The notes beneath the pieces are model-generated. The model was given only the letters and a program-made list of their open reading frames with translations, did not search any database and had not been told where the DNA came from. The position numbers were made by a program, and so were the translations under genes. From the IMG/VR virus record IMGVR_UViG_3300025652_000166, positions 1-40,621 of that record: a stretch of 40,621 nucleotides of DNA, one strand, 5' to 3'. Below, in pieces: positions 8,077 to 18,800 of this stretch. The DNA is from a virus. Position 1 is the stretch's first letter, and each line of letters begins with the position of its first letter.

Positions 8077-10509
8077 ATGGCGATAAATGCAGTAAATAGT
8101 TTTTTCCCTAGCCAGGTGGTAAGTGACCAAGAAAAAGTTTCTGAGAGTTACGGATTACAGGTTGGTAGAGCGATTCAAAACGAATGGTTTTCCAGTAATA
8201 CAGGGACAACTCGCTATAGAAGTAATCAAAATACTTTTCATAATTTAAGGCTATATGCAAGAGGTGAACAGCCTGTGCAGAAGTATAAAGACGAACTTTC
8301 TATTAATGGGGATTTATCTTACTTGAATTTAGACTGGAAACCCGTTCCTATACTATCAAAGTTTGTTGATATAGTTGTAAACGGTATTGCTGATAGGTCT
8401 TTTGATATTACTACTTATTCACAAGATCCGTACGGTATAAGTAAAAGATCTGCTTATATGGAATCCGTAATAAGAGATAAGCAAACGGAAGAGCTTAACA
8501 ATTTTGCGCAAGAAAACTTTGGTATTAATCTTTTTGAAAACCCCCCAGAAACATTACCCGATTCACAAGAAGAGCTTGACATACACATGCAGCTTACTTA
8601 CAAGCAAGGTATTGAAATAGCGGAGGAAACTGCCCTTAATACATTACTTGACGAAAACAGATATGATTTAACAAAAAGGAGAACTTATTTGGATCTTGCT
8701 ACTTTAGGTATTGGAGCTGTTAAAAATAACTTTTCAGAATCAGAAGGAGTAACTATTGATTACGTTGATCCAGCTTATTTAGTATATTCTTATACTGAGG
8801 ACCCTTATTTTCAAGACATATATTATGCGGGAGAAGTTAAGTTCGTGCCAATAAACGAGCTTAAAAAGCAATTCCCAAATTTAACGCAGGATCAATTAGA
8901 AAGAATCCAGCAACAAGGAACACAAAATTACGGCGTCTTTGATACTAACGTCAGCAACGAATATAACAACAATAGAGATTCAAACGTCATACAGGTTTTA
9001 TACTTTAATTATAAAACTTACATGAATGAAGTATACAAAGTTAAAGAAACTTCCACAGGAGCAACTAAGATAATAGTAAGAGACGATCAGTTTGATCCAC
9101 CAGTAGAAATGCTTGAGGAGCAATTTGGCAAAATGTCAAGATCACTTGAGGTACTTTACGAAGGGGTAATGATTGTTGGTACTGATATTATGCTTAAATG
9201 GGAAATGGCGAAAAACATGATGCGCCCCAAAAGCGATGTGTCTAAGGTTAAAATGAATTACGCTATTACTGCCCCTAGAATGTATAAGGGTAGAATAGAA
9301 TCATTAGTAAGCAAGTGTACAGGATTTGCTGATATGGTACAGTTAACTCACTTGAAATTACAACAAGTGTTACAAAGAATGATACCTGATGGTGTTTATC
9401 TTGACGCTGATGGAATCAACGAGGTTGATTTAGGTAATGGCACAAATTACAATCCACAGGAAGCACTGAATATGTTTTTTCAAACAGGTTCTATAATAGG
9501 TAGATCATTTACGCAAGAAGGAGACATGAATCCTGGTAAAGTACCTATACAAGAAGTACCTACTGGTAGTGGTGGTCAAAAGCTACAAACATTAATATCT
9601 ACGTACAACTATTATCTTCAAATGATAAGAGATGTAACTGGATTAAATGAAGCAAGAGACGGGTCTACACCTGATTCTAGAGCATTAGTAGGTGTACAAA
9701 AATTAGCAGCAGCAAATTCAAACACTGCAACAAGGCATATACTTGACTCTGGGTTGTATTTAACAAGAGAGCTTTGTGAATGTTTGTCACTTAGAATATC
9801 GGATATAATAGAGTATCATCCAGCTAAGGAAGCATTTATAACCAAAATAGGTAAATTTAATGTAGGTATCCTGGAGGAAATGTCGGATTTATACATGCAC
9901 GATTTTGGAATATCCCTTGAACTAATGCCCGACGCAGAAGAATCCGCTATGCTTGAAAACAATGTTCAGGTTGCTTTACAACAAGGATCTATAGATTTAT
10001 CTGATGCTATTGACATACGAGAAGTTAAAAATATAAAGCTAGCAAACCAATTGCTAAAAGTTAAGCAGAAGCAACGACAAGCTAGGTTACAGGCAGAGCA
10101 ACAAGCTAATATACAAGCCCAAGCCCAGGCAAATGCTCAAGCGCAACAGGTTGCTGCTCAGGCAGAAATACAAAAAGATCAAGCTCTATTTCAAACTAAG
10201 GCACAACTAGAACAACTCAAAGGCCAATTAAGACAACAAGAAATGTCTACGGAAGTAGCCGCCAAGAAAGAGTTAATGGGATTAGAATTCCAGTATAACA
10301 TGCAGCTTAAGGGTCTTGAGGTAAACAAAAATCAAGCCAAAGAAAAGGAAATGGAGGATCGCAAGGACCAACGCACAAGAATACAAGGTACTCAACAAAG
10401 TGAAATGATCGAGCAAAGAAAAAACGATTCTCCAGCTAAAAACTTTGAGTCTGCAGGAAATGACGTAATGGACGGAGGATTTGGCTTAGGAGGGTTCGAT
10501 CCTAGGTAA
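8077..10509 (+). CDS. Portal protein
   Basis: An 810-aa protein one base after terL, in the portal position. The body has portal-like features: a helical N-terminus followed by WKPVPILSKFVDIVVNGIAD, a central mixed region, and a segment IRDVTGLNEARDGSTPDSRA typical of large portal proteins. Residues about 660-790 are Gln/Ala/Lys-rich and predicted helical, and would project into the capsid as a barrel-like crown. Near the C-terminus it has DSPAKNFES, part of the SPAK motif set, and ends in a Gly-rich tail. Portals form dodecamers at one capsid vertex, dock the terminase and connect to the neck. Confidence 0.82.
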   Translation: MAINAVNSFFPSQVVSDQEKVSESYGLQVGRAIQNEWFSSNTGTTRYRSNQNTFHNLRLYARGEQPVQKYKDELSINGDLSYLNLDWKPVPILSKFVDIVVNGIADRSFDITTYSQDPYGISKRSAYMESVIRDKQTEELNNFAQENFGINLFENPPETLPDSQEELDIHMQLTYKQGIEIAEETALNTLLDENRYDLTKRRTYLDLATLGIGAVKNNFSESEGVTIDYVDPAYLVYSYTEDPYFQDIYYAGEVKFVPINELKKQFPNLTQDQLERIQQQGTQNYGVFDTNVSNEYNNNRDSNVIQVLYFNYKTYMNEVYKVKETSTGATKIIVRDDQFDPPVEMLEEQFGKMSRSLEVLYEGVMIVGTDIMLKWEMAKNMMRPKSDVSKVKMNYAITAPRMYKGRIESLVSKCTGFADMVQLTHLKLQQVLQRMIPDGVYLDADGINEVDLGNGTNYNPQEALNMFFQTGSIIGRSFTQEGDMNPGKVPIQEVPTGSGGQKLQTLISTYNYYLQMIRDVTGLNEARDGSTPDSRALVGVQKLAAANSNTATRHILDSGLYLTRELCECLSLRISDIIEYHPAKEAFITKIGKFNVGILEEMSDLYMHDFGISLELMPDAEESAMLENNVQVALQQGSIDLSDAIDIREVKNIKLANQLLKVKQKQRQARLQAEQQANIQAQAQANAQAQQVAAQAEIQKDQALFQTKAQLEQLKGQLRQQEMSTEVAAKKELMGLEFQYNMQLKGLEVNKNQAKEKEMEDRKDQRTRIQGTQQSEMIEQRKNDSPAKNFESAGNDVMDGGFGLGGFDPR

Positions 10510-10547
10510 TAATAATAATAGTAACAATAATTATATAATATTTTATC

Positions 10548-11711
10548 ATGGAAGAAAATCAAGAAATTGCAGAACAGCCGGTAACAGAAGTCACGGTTGA
10601 GGATACAAGCCCAACATCAATGGGAGACGACGGAACAATTAAACTGGACATGGGCAAATTTACTGAGCCTGTGGCAGAAACACCTATCGAGCAACCAGTT
10701 GAAGAACAGCTAATTGCAGAAACACCAGCAGAGGCGCCAGCAGAACCTGTATTAGAAACAGCAATCGAGGACACTGTTTTAGAAGAGATAACAGAAGAAG
10801 AGGTTGTGGAACAAGTGGAAGAACTTGCTGAGCAGGTTGAACAAGCTGTAGTTGAAGCCAGCGCGGGCATTGAATTACCAGAAAATATACAGAAGGTTGT
10901 GGACTTCATGAACGAGACAAGCGGATCTCTTGAAGACTACGTTAAGCTTAATCAAAATTACGAGGATCTTGACGCAGAACAATTACTTAAAGAATATTAC
11001 GCAGATACAAAACCTCATTTAGATAAAGAAGATATTGAATTCTTAATGGAAGACAAATTTCTTTATGACGAGGATATGGACGAGGAGCGTGACATAAAAA
11101 GAAAAAAATTAGCCCGAAGAGAAGAGCTAGCAAAAGCTAAAGCACATCTTACTGGATTAAAAGATAAATATTACGAAGAAATTCGTGGAGGTGCTAGATT
11201 AGCGCCTGAACAAAAGAAAGCGGTAGAATTTTTCAATCGCTATACAAAAGAAAACGAAACAGCAACTCAATTAGCTAAAAAGCAATCAGAGGTGTTTTTA
11301 AACAAAACAGAAAACGTTTTTAACCAAGATTTCAAAGGTTTTGATTATCAGGTTGGGGACAAAAAATTCCGTTTTAAAGTTAAAGACGCTCCTTCTGTTA
11401 AGGAGACCCAAAGTGACATTAACAATTTCGTCAAGAAGTTCTTAGACAAAGATAATGCAATGTCAGATGCTGCGGGTTACCATAAGGGATTATTTACAGC
11501 TATGAATGCAGATTCAATTGCAAATCATTTTTATGAGCAAGGCAAAGCCGATGCAATGAAAACGAGTATAACCAATTCGAAAAACGTACAAATGGGCGCG
11601 AGAGGCGTTCACGAAGATGTTAAAGCACCGAATGGTTGGTCAGTTAGATCTGTTGATTCCGGGGGAAGTGGTTCAAAATTAAAAATCAAAACATTTAAAC
11701 ACATTAAATAA
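10548..11711 (+). CDS. Acidic scaffold-like protein
   Basis: A 387-aa protein between portal and capsid genes, where phages usually encode a scaffold. Residues 1-110 are very rich in Glu, Pro, Thr and Val with low complexity, probably disordered. Residues about 115-250 look helical and charged (ELAKAKAHLTGLKDKYYEE). The C-terminal region is basic and mixed, ending GSKLKIKTFKHIK, as expected for the capsid-binding end of a scaffold. It is preceded by a 38-base A/T-only gap. A decoration or internal head protein is the alternative. Confidence 0.65.
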   Translation: MEENQEIAEQPVTEVTVEDTSPTSMGDDGTIKLDMGKFTEPVAETPIEQPVEEQLIAETPAEAPAEPVLETAIEDTVLEEITEEEVVEQVEELAEQVEQAVVEASAGIELPENIQKVVDFMNETSGSLEDYVKLNQNYEDLDAEQLLKEYYADTKPHLDKEDIEFLMEDKFLYDEDMDEERDIKRKKLARREELAKAKAHLTGLKDKYYEEIRGGARLAPEQKKAVEFFNRYTKENETATQLAKKQSEVFLNKTENVFNQDFKGFDYQVGDKKFRFKVKDAPSVKETQSDINNFVKKFLDKDNAMSDAAGYHKGLFTAMNADSIANHFYEQGKADAMKTSITNSKNVQMGARGVHEDVKAPNGWSVRSVDSGGSGSKLKIKTFKHIK

Positions 11712-11719
11712 CAAAAATT

Positions 11720-13159
11720 ATGGCATTTGCAACAGCGCCAGCTACATTAGCTAACCTGGCACATTTAACACCACGCCCTGTAAAAGGATTATTCGGAGAC
11801 AACTATTTAGCTCTCGCGGATATGGATTGGGCACAACAATTTTTACCTGAGGTATACGAAAAAGAAATTGAGCGTTATGGAAACAGAACAATCACCGGAT
11901 TTTTACGTATGGTCGGAGCAGAGATGCCTATGGCGTCGGATCAAGTAGTTTGGTCAGAACAAGGAAGACTACACATTGCTTACGATACTGCTACTTCTGG
12001 TGCAGCCGCAGCTAAAACTATTATATTACCTTCTCCTGGAGCAGATGGCAAAGTGCCATTACTAGGACCTGGTATGACAATTGTAGTAGCTAAAGGCAAC
12101 ACTACAGTAAAAGCTTTCGTAAAGTCTGTAGGGGCTTTAGCAGGTGGATTACAAACGTATAACATTGAAGTATATGATACTGCCAATGGTCAATTACCAG
12201 CAGCTTTAGCAGGGGCAACATCAGGAGCGCCACTTAGCTTATTCGTATATGGATCTGAGTATGGTAAAGGATCTAGCTTAGCTGGTAATTCAGTTGACGC
12301 TTCTTTTACAACTTTCAGTAACAAGCCAATCATCTTAAGAGACAAATATGCCGTTAACGGATCAGACGTTGCTCAAATCGGATGGGTTGAAGTTACTACT
12401 GAGATCGGAACTGGAGGATACCTATGGTACCTAAAGTCTGAGCATGAGTCTAGAATTCGTTTTGAAGATTACTTAGAGATGTCTATGGTTGAAGCCAAAG
12501 ATGCTCAAAGTGCTTTCACTGACGCAGCGGGCGCTACTATCTCAGGTATGCAAGGTTTGTTTGATTCATTAGAAACTAGAGGACTAGTATTTAACGATCC
12601 AGATTTTGATGCCGCTACGGGTTTAACGCAATTTGACACTATATTACAAGAGCTTGATAAGCAAGGAGCGATTGAAGAGAACATGATGTTCTTAGATCGC
12701 GGTACTTCTTTAAGCATTGATAATATGTTGGCACAACAAAATTCTTATGGAGCAGGTGGTACATCTTACGGTGTATTTGAAAACTCTGAAGAAATGGCGT
12801 TGAATTTAGGATTTTCAGGATTCCGTAGAGGATCTTACGATTTCTACAAGACAGACTGGAAATACTTAAATGATTCTACAACTCGTGGACTTATTTCAGA
12901 TATATCAGGAGTAATAGTTCCAGCAGGAACATCTACTGTATATGATCAACAATTAGGACAAAACATCTCACGACCTTTCTTACATATCCGTTATAGAGCT
13001 TCAGAAGCTGATGACAGACGTTTGAAATCTTGGGTAACTGGTTCAGTTGGTGGAAACTACACAAGTGACGAGGATGCAATGAATGTTCACTTCCTATCGG
13101 AAAGAACTATGTGTACTCAAGCAGCTAACAACTTTGTATTACTAAAAAATACATTGTAG
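11720..13159 (+). CDS. Major capsid protein
   Basis: A 479-aa protein directly after the scaffold-like gene, preceded by ACAAAAATTATG. Size, position and composition (Gly/Ala/Ser-rich, few Cys) fit a large HK97-fold capsid subunit such as those of crAss-like and related marine phages. An insertion around residues 90-180 (TIILPSPGADGKVPLL onward) looks like a beta-rich extension. Codon choice is more optimised than in neighbours, with well-spaced GCT, GGA and CGT codons. Two hairpins follow the stop and may shape transcript levels. The HK97 fold is inferred, since no single motif proves it. Confidence 0.8.
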   Translation: MAFATAPATLANLAHLTPRPVKGLFGDNYLALADMDWAQQFLPEVYEKEIERYGNRTITGFLRMVGAEMPMASDQVVWSEQGRLHIAYDTATSGAAAAKTIILPSPGADGKVPLLGPGMTIVVAKGNTTVKAFVKSVGALAGGLQTYNIEVYDTANGQLPAALAGATSGAPLSLFVYGSEYGKGSSLAGNSVDASFTTFSNKPIILRDKYAVNGSDVAQIGWVEVTTEIGTGGYLWYLKSEHESRIRFEDYLEMSMVEAKDAQSAFTDAAGATISGMQGLFDSLETRGLVFNDPDFDAATGLTQFDTILQELDKQGAIEENMMFLDRGTSLSIDNMLAQQNSYGAGGTSYGVFENSEEMALNLGFSGFRRGSYDFYKTDWKYLNDSTTRGLISDISGVIVPAGTSTVYDQQLGQNISRPFLHIRYRASEADDRRLKSWVTGSVGGNYTSDEDAMNVHFLSERTMCTQAANNFVLLKNTL

Positions 13160-13177
13160 TAAGTTTATTGTAATGAT

Positions 13178-13202
13178 TACCCTCGTTGAATCTACGGGGG
13201 TA
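13178..13202 (+). terminator. Hairpin after the major capsid gene
   Basis: TACCCTCG at 13178-13185 pairs with CGGGGGTA at 13195-13202 (eight pairs, one of them G-T) around a 9-base loop. It starts 18 bases after the capsid stop. The following bases are T-rich but not a clean T run, so this may be an attenuator or mRNA-stabilising element. Confidence 0.5.
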
Positions 13203-13220
13203 GTTATTACTACTATTAGC

Positions 13221-13260
13221 GACAGTAGCTAGTTATATTAAATAGTAACAGGCTATCGTC
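13221..13260 (+). other. Long imperfect hairpin in the capsid-downstream gap
   Basis: GACAGTAGCTAGTTA at 13221-13235 pairs with TAACAGGCTATCGTC at 13246-13260: 13 of 15 positions pair, counting two G-T pairs, with two mismatches and a 10-base loop. It follows a first hairpin by 18 bases and precedes the next start by 32 bases. A role in partial termination, RNA processing or stabilisation of capsid mRNA is plausible. Confidence 0.5.
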
Positions 13261-13292
13261 ATACATTATTAACATTTATATTATATTATATT

Positions 13293-14126
13293 ATGGCTAA
13301 AAAAGCTACAGCAAGCAAAGTTGAGGTTGCTCCTCAGGAAGAAGTAAAGCAAGTTGTTAAACCAATTGCTGAAATAAAAAAACCAAAAAACGAGTGGGTT
13401 ATTAAAGACAGGCTATATGAGCTAACAAGATCGAAGCCCCTGGTTTTTACCTTGCCTACATCGCATGGTAATAAAAAAAGTTTATTACATTTTGATGAAG
13501 AGTTAGGTTACCAAAGAGAACTAAGATACGCGACAAACCAAAGATCCTGCTTTGTAGATGAGCAGCAAGGACAAGTGGTCATGGGGCGCATTGTATTTAG
13601 AGACGGTAAACTTAACGTTCCAAAAGAAAATGTAGTATTACAAAAACTATTATCTTTGTATCACCCAGCATTAAAAAGTGGAATATACGAAGAATACAAA
13701 CCAGCACAACAAGCAAGCAATGAGGTTGACTGGATTGAGTTTGAATTACAAGCATTGAATCTAGCTAAGAGTTTAACTGTTGATGAAGCAGAGGCTATCT
13801 TACGCGTTGAAATGGGTGCATCTGTAACAGAACTATCATCTTCTGAAATAAAAAGAGATGTATTGATTTTTGCTAAAAAGAATCCAAACCTATTTATACA
13901 ATTGGCTACGGATGAAAATACGCAATTAAGAAGTTTCGGAGCAAAAGCTGTTGAAATGGGTATATTAAATTTATCACAAGATCAAAGAACCTTTACATAC
14001 GGAAATACCGGTAGAAAAGTAATGACAGTGCCGTTTGATGAGCATCCTTACTTTGCTTTGTCTGCATTTTTTAGAACAGACGAAGGTATGGAAATATACA
14101 AGGCAATAGAAAAAAGACTAAACTAG
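13293..14126 (+). CDS. Virion-module protein of unknown function
   Basis: A 277-aa protein between the capsid and neck genes. The N-terminal 35 residues are Lys/Val/Pro/Glu-rich and probably flexible. A beta-rich part follows (LVFTLPTSHGNKKSLLHFDE, QVVMGRIVFRDGKLNV), then helices from about residue 140 onward (EFELQALNLAKSLTVDEAEAILR). Its place suggests a head-completion, decoration or connector role. It is flanked on both sides by hairpin-containing gaps, so its dosage may be set separately from its neighbours. I do not recognise the family. Confidence 0.6.
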   Translation: MAKKATASKVEVAPQEEVKQVVKPIAEIKKPKNEWVIKDRLYELTRSKPLVFTLPTSHGNKKSLLHFDEELGYQRELRYATNQRSCFVDEQQGQVVMGRIVFRDGKLNVPKENVVLQKLLSLYHPALKSGIYEEYKPAQQASNEVDWIEFELQALNLAKSLTVDEAEAILRVEMGASVTELSSSEIKRDVLIFAKKNPNLFIQLATDENTQLRSFGAKAVEMGILNLSQDQRTFTYGNTGRKVMTVPFDEHPYFALSAFFRTDEGMEIYKAIEKRLN

Positions 14127-14133
14127 TCACCTT

Positions 14134-14171
14134 TATAGTAATAGGCTGCTGAAAGGTGGCCTATAACTATA
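14134..14171 (+). terminator. Strong hairpin with a competing alternative fold
   Basis: TATAGTAATAGGC at 14134-14146 pairs with GCCTATAACTATA at 14159-14171, with one mismatch in 13 and a 12-base loop. A mutually exclusive shorter stem can form between CACCTTT (14128-14134) and AAAGGTG (14152-14158). It lies eight bases after a stop codon and 18 bases before the next ATG. The following tract is A-rich rather than T-rich, so regulation or processing is as likely as termination. Confidence 0.5.
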
Positions 14172-14189
14172 TAAAATAAAAAACAAATT

Positions 14190-14936
14190 ATGGCTGTAAG
14201 CGTAGATACTGTTTATCAAAGAGTGTTAGCAATACTCAACAAAGAACAAAGAGGGTATCTTACCCCACAAGAATTTAATCTATTTGCAAACCAAGCGCAA
14301 TTAGATATATTTGAACAATATTTTTACGACATCAACCAATTCGGTAGAGTGCCGGGCAATGATACAGAGTTTTCTGACATGCTCAATGTTCTGAACGAAA
14401 AAATAAACATTTTCGAAAAAAACGCCGCTTTAGTATACGGGGGAACTCACTGGGCTATACCTGCTGACTTATACAGATTAGGAACCATAGTGTACAATAA
14501 CACAATAACTTCAAAGTCATTATATCCTGTGCCTAACACAGTGGTGACTACAGTAGTGCCTACTGAGGCAGAGCGAATAAACTTTAATGAGTTTATATAC
14601 ATAAATCAATCACCTTACACAAAACCATCTAATTCAAGACCAATATTTATAGCCAACGAAAACGGATATAGAGTATATGGTAATAGTGAGTTAACTACGG
14701 ATGTCACATGTAATTATATAAAAGAACCCACACCAGCAGCATGGGCATACCAAATGGTTTACAATGAAGCTTTGTATGACGCATCTCAATCAGTAAATTT
14801 CCAGCTACATGAGTCCGAAGAAACAGAGCTAGTTATTAAAATATTAGAATTTGCAGGGCTGCTAGTGAAAGATATAGGTTTATACCAAATAGCAAACCAA
14901 ATAGAAGGACAAACAAACCAACAAGAAAAAGCGTAA
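14190..14936 (+). CDS. Neck/ring (tail-tube adaptor-like) protein
   Basis: A 248-aa protein beginning MAVSVDTVYQRVLAILNKEQ, then RGYLTPQEFNLFANQAQ. This helix-rich opening recurs in marine and crAss-like podovirus neck proteins, to my recollection. Helical N- and C-terminal parts surround a beta-rich middle (residues about 85-190). Position after the capsid and before another tail-tube-sized gene suggests it sits between portal and tail. The start has an A/T-only leader. The exact ring position cannot be told from sequence. Confidence 0.65.
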   Translation: MAVSVDTVYQRVLAILNKEQRGYLTPQEFNLFANQAQLDIFEQYFYDINQFGRVPGNDTEFSDMLNVLNEKINIFEKNAALVYGGTHWAIPADLYRLGTIVYNNTITSKSLYPVPNTVVTTVVPTEAERINFNEFIYINQSPYTKPSNSRPIFIANENGYRVYGNSELTTDVTCNYIKEPTPAAWAYQMVYNEALYDASQSVNFQLHESEETELVIKILEFAGLLVKDIGLYQIANQIEGQTNQQEKA

Positions 14937-14939
14937 TAT

Positions 14940-15863
14940 ATGGCATTAATAAATCAAACTCCAGAAGAATACTACTTAGGAGCAGACGGCGTATGGGATA
15001 GTGGTGATGAAAATTACGGTGATTACCAGTTTGTTAGCATAACAGATATTATAAACAACTTTATAGTTGCCTATGTTGGGCAGGATAAGCTAATAACCAA
15101 AGTAAAAAGAACTGATGTTGCTTATTGGGCGCAGCGAGCTATCCAGGAGTTTAGCTTTGATACACTGCCTCAGGATAAATCAATAGAAATTGAGATACCT
15201 CCGGGGCTATATATGGTGTTACCGCAAGATTATGTTAATTACACAAAGCTGTCTTGGACAGATAGCCGAGGTATAGAAAGAATAATATATAAAACCGATT
15301 TAACAAGTAATCCAAATGCTATTATACAAGATAGTGATTATGAGTATACTTTTGATAATGAAGGTAATATACCTTTAGCGGATGAGTCAGAAACATTGAA
15401 AAGATGGAATGCTAAAAGTAATTTCCCTTTGGCGGGAGCAGGCGGCGGTAACTGGGATTTAGTAAACAATCCAGACCTGTTAGCACTTTACGCTTATGGC
15501 GGAAGGTACGGTATAAACCCAGAGCAAGCTCAAGCAAACGGTACTTTTTACATTGATAGAATAAACGGGGTAATTAGATTTAGCTCAGATATAAGAGGAA
15601 GAATAGTTACATTAAAGTACATAAGTGACGGATTAAGTACTGCAGAGGATATGACTGTTCATAAGTTTGCGATGGATGCAATAGAAAAGTATATAGCTTA
15701 TTCTATACTATCTACAAGATCTAACGTACAAGAGTATTTAGTTGCTAGATTCAAGAAGGTTGCTTCAGCAGCGAGAAGAAACGCTAAAATTAGATTGTCA
15801 GAGCTTAAGTCAGACCTAATGGCACAGGTATTTAGAAATCAATCAAAATGGATTAAACACTAA
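14940..15863 (+). CDS. Neck/tail-tube (ring) protein
   Basis: A 307-aa protein three bases after the previous stop. It has an N-terminal helix-rich adaptor-like region (VKRTDVAYWAQRAIQEFSFD), a beta-rich middle and a helical, basic C-terminus (ARFKKVASAARRNAKIRLSELK). This architecture resembles podovirus tail tubular protein A or gp4-like adaptors that form a 12-fold ring under the portal. The tight spacing to both neighbours indicates one translation unit. Assignment rests on context and overall pattern. Confidence 0.6.
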   Translation: MALINQTPEEYYLGADGVWDSGDENYGDYQFVSITDIINNFIVAYVGQDKLITKVKRTDVAYWAQRAIQEFSFDTLPQDKSIEIEIPPGLYMVLPQDYVNYTKLSWTDSRGIERIIYKTDLTSNPNAIIQDSDYEYTFDNEGNIPLADESETLKRWNAKSNFPLAGAGGGNWDLVNNPDLLALYAYGGRYGINPEQAQANGTFYIDRINGVIRFSSDIRGRIVTLKYISDGLSTAEDMTVHKFAMDAIEKYIAYSILSTRSNVQEYLVARFKKVASAARRNAKIRLSELKSDLMAQVFRNQSKWIKH

Positions 15864-15869
15864 AATTAA

Positions 15870-18800
15870 ATGGCAGAATTAATACGCACATTTACCTCGG
15901 GTAAAATGAACAAAGATCTTGATGAAAGGCTTGTTCCTAACGGAGAATATAGAGATGCTTTAAATTTAGAGTTAGCTTCTTCTGATAGCTCACAGGTTGG
16001 TACTTTTCAAAATATAAAAGGTAACTTAGAGCTAAGGTATAAAACATATAATCCAGTTACGCAGCAAAGAACTTTGTGGACCAGTGGTTATATTGACGAC
16101 GATATTAATGACGCAGTATGTATAGGTTCTGTAGCTGACAGAAATTCAGATGAAATATATTGGTTTATAGCCTCAGGCCCAGGTGATATTAGTGCTATAG
16201 CTTCGTATAATACCGTAACAAAAGTAACAGCCCCGTTAATAGTAGACTATGACGAGGGTATCCTTAATTTTAGTAAGGATTACTTAATAACAGGTATAAA
16301 TATAATAGAGGGTATACTAATGTGGACAGATAACCAAACTGAGCCCAAAAGTATAACCATAAAGGATTGGGTTAATTCAACCCCTGATTTTAGCACACAC
16401 TCGCGAATATATGGGAGAGATTTTATTGAGCAAGATATTACTGTAATAAAAAAGTATCCATTAAATCCGCCTACAATATCATTATCTTCAGTTGCGCAGG
16501 AGGATAATGAGGGCAATATTGTTAATATATCTACTACTACGGACGCTAGTTTTATGATTTTAAATGGAGCAGGAGTTGCTACTCCAGTGTCTACCGGTAC
16601 TGAAAAAACATTAACCTGGGCACAAAACCAGACCCCTCCTTTTTATAGAGAGGGAGATGTACTTATACTAACTCTTGATAATGAAGGCGAAACCGGTTCA
16701 GAAGTTGCAGAAATAAGATGCTCTATAGCAGGGATTATTCCACCTGAAGAAGGGGCTACACAAACAGGGGCTGATGTTATTGTGTTGAGCGTGGGGCCAA
16801 GTACAACAGGGGCGGATACAACAAACCCTCAACTATATAACGTAATACTCGAGCAGCAAGAACCGCTTTTTGAATTCAAGTTTGCCAGATTCGCTACAAG
16901 GTGGAAATATAAGAACAATCAGGTTTCTGCTTACTCTGCTTTTTCAAATGTAGCTTTTTTGCCAGGGGAGTTTGACTATTCTCCAAAAGAGGGTTATAAC
17001 CTTGGTATGACTAACAATACTAGGCAGTTAACTATATCTAATTTTATACCTGCGGATATGCCAGGAGATGTTGAAGAAGTAGAAATACTTTACAAGGCAT
17101 CGAACAATGCTAACGTGTATGTTGTTGATGGGTTTAAGTCTACAGACGCAGGTTGGCAAAACAACACTTTTGAAATAAAGACGGAAATAATAACTTCTGT
17201 AATACAAAGCAACCAGCTATTAAGACCTTATGACAATGTGCCTCGCAGAGCTCTCGCTCAAGAAGTAACAGCAAATAGATTAATATATGGCAACTACGTT
17301 CAAAATTTTACATTAAGCACTCCGTTTACCAAAGTTCCCTACAAAACAGATATGTCGGTTGGATTGTACTCTAGGACTATATCCACTGAGAACACAGGGC
17401 CTACTTATGTTAATACAAACAACGTATTAGTACACCCATCAATTAAAACAATGCGCACCTATCAAATAGGAGTGGCATATATGGATAAATACGGCAGAAC
17501 AACACCTGTGCTCACGAGCAATAGTGCTTCTTTGGTTGTAGAAAAAGCATCTTCTGCTAGCGCAAACAATATAAGAGTAAGTTTAATAGGTAACCCACCC
17601 CAATATAAAACACTTACTGGCTATGAATCCTTTAGCCACTACAAGTACTATATTAAAGAAACTTCACGAGATTACTACAACTTGGCATTGGATAGGTTCT
17701 ATGACGCAGAAGATGGCAATGTATGGCTTTCATTTCCGTCCGCAGAAAGAAATAAAGTGGACGAAGAAACATTTCTGATACTAAAAAAAGAACACGATAA
17801 CAATATACCTGTTTTTGAAAAAAGCAGATATAAAGTGATAGCTATAGAAAACGAAGCTCCCTTGTTTTTAACGCAACAAAGACTAGGTAAAGGAAATCTT
17901 ATTACCGACTTTGGCGGTGGGCAAGGAGCTACACCAGTAGAAGGAGGCAACGAATTGCAAGTCAGTAAAATTGACTTTAATGTTGCTTTTGGAGCAGAAA
18001 CTCGTACTGAATCTGGTTTACAATTAAGAGTAACAGGATCTGCTGGTCAAGTAAGTGATTATTATAAAATATCTACTTTTTCACTTGACGGGACGCAAGC
18101 ATTTGTTAGGATGGTGGTTTCTCCGGCATTTGGACCAGACGTAGATTTTGCTACAGTTTCCAGTGGGGCAGTTCCTATTGGTACAGGTATAACATTATAT
18201 GACTTAACAGATACTAAAAAAGCAGAATTTACTGGTAGGTTTTTTGTTAAAGTGAACTCAGATAATATACTAAGAGAAAAAATACAGGCAGCTAGAAATA
18301 ATAATAATACGTTTATTAGAAAAGCTATTGCCCCGCTTTGGAACTTTAGTTCCGCTAGTGAATTTAACAGCAGTTTCTGGAAAGAAGGAGGGACTTGGCC
18401 TCAGGTCGATGCCACCGGTAAAACAGGTAGAATATTCATTGATAGATTTAACCCTAAATGCGAAAGCAGGGGGCAGGGAACAGACATTGAAGGGAAAATA
18501 GTTATAACTGATGCTACCGGATACGGAGCGGGCAGAACCAACACTACAAATGGCCATGCCCACGGTATAGTGGACCGGAATCCTCGATTACTGGAGCAGC
18601 TTAATACAGTAGGAACTATGTTTAGGTTTGTAGATATAGGCAATGGCGTAGAAGATCCCACTGGGACTGTTTATGTTGTGACTAATAGCCAGCTTAATCT
18701 CGGAACTACTTATGACTGCACCAATAACTCAGGCCCTCTTTCAGGAAATGATGCTTGGGACGCGCAGACAAACCAATACGCTAGGTGGACACTTACATTT

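Noticed and set aside
13173-13232. 19-codon frame MITLVESTG... in the capsid-downstream gap
   Set aside because: It covers the hairpins and has no overlap or motif support; the structured RNA reading explains the gap better.
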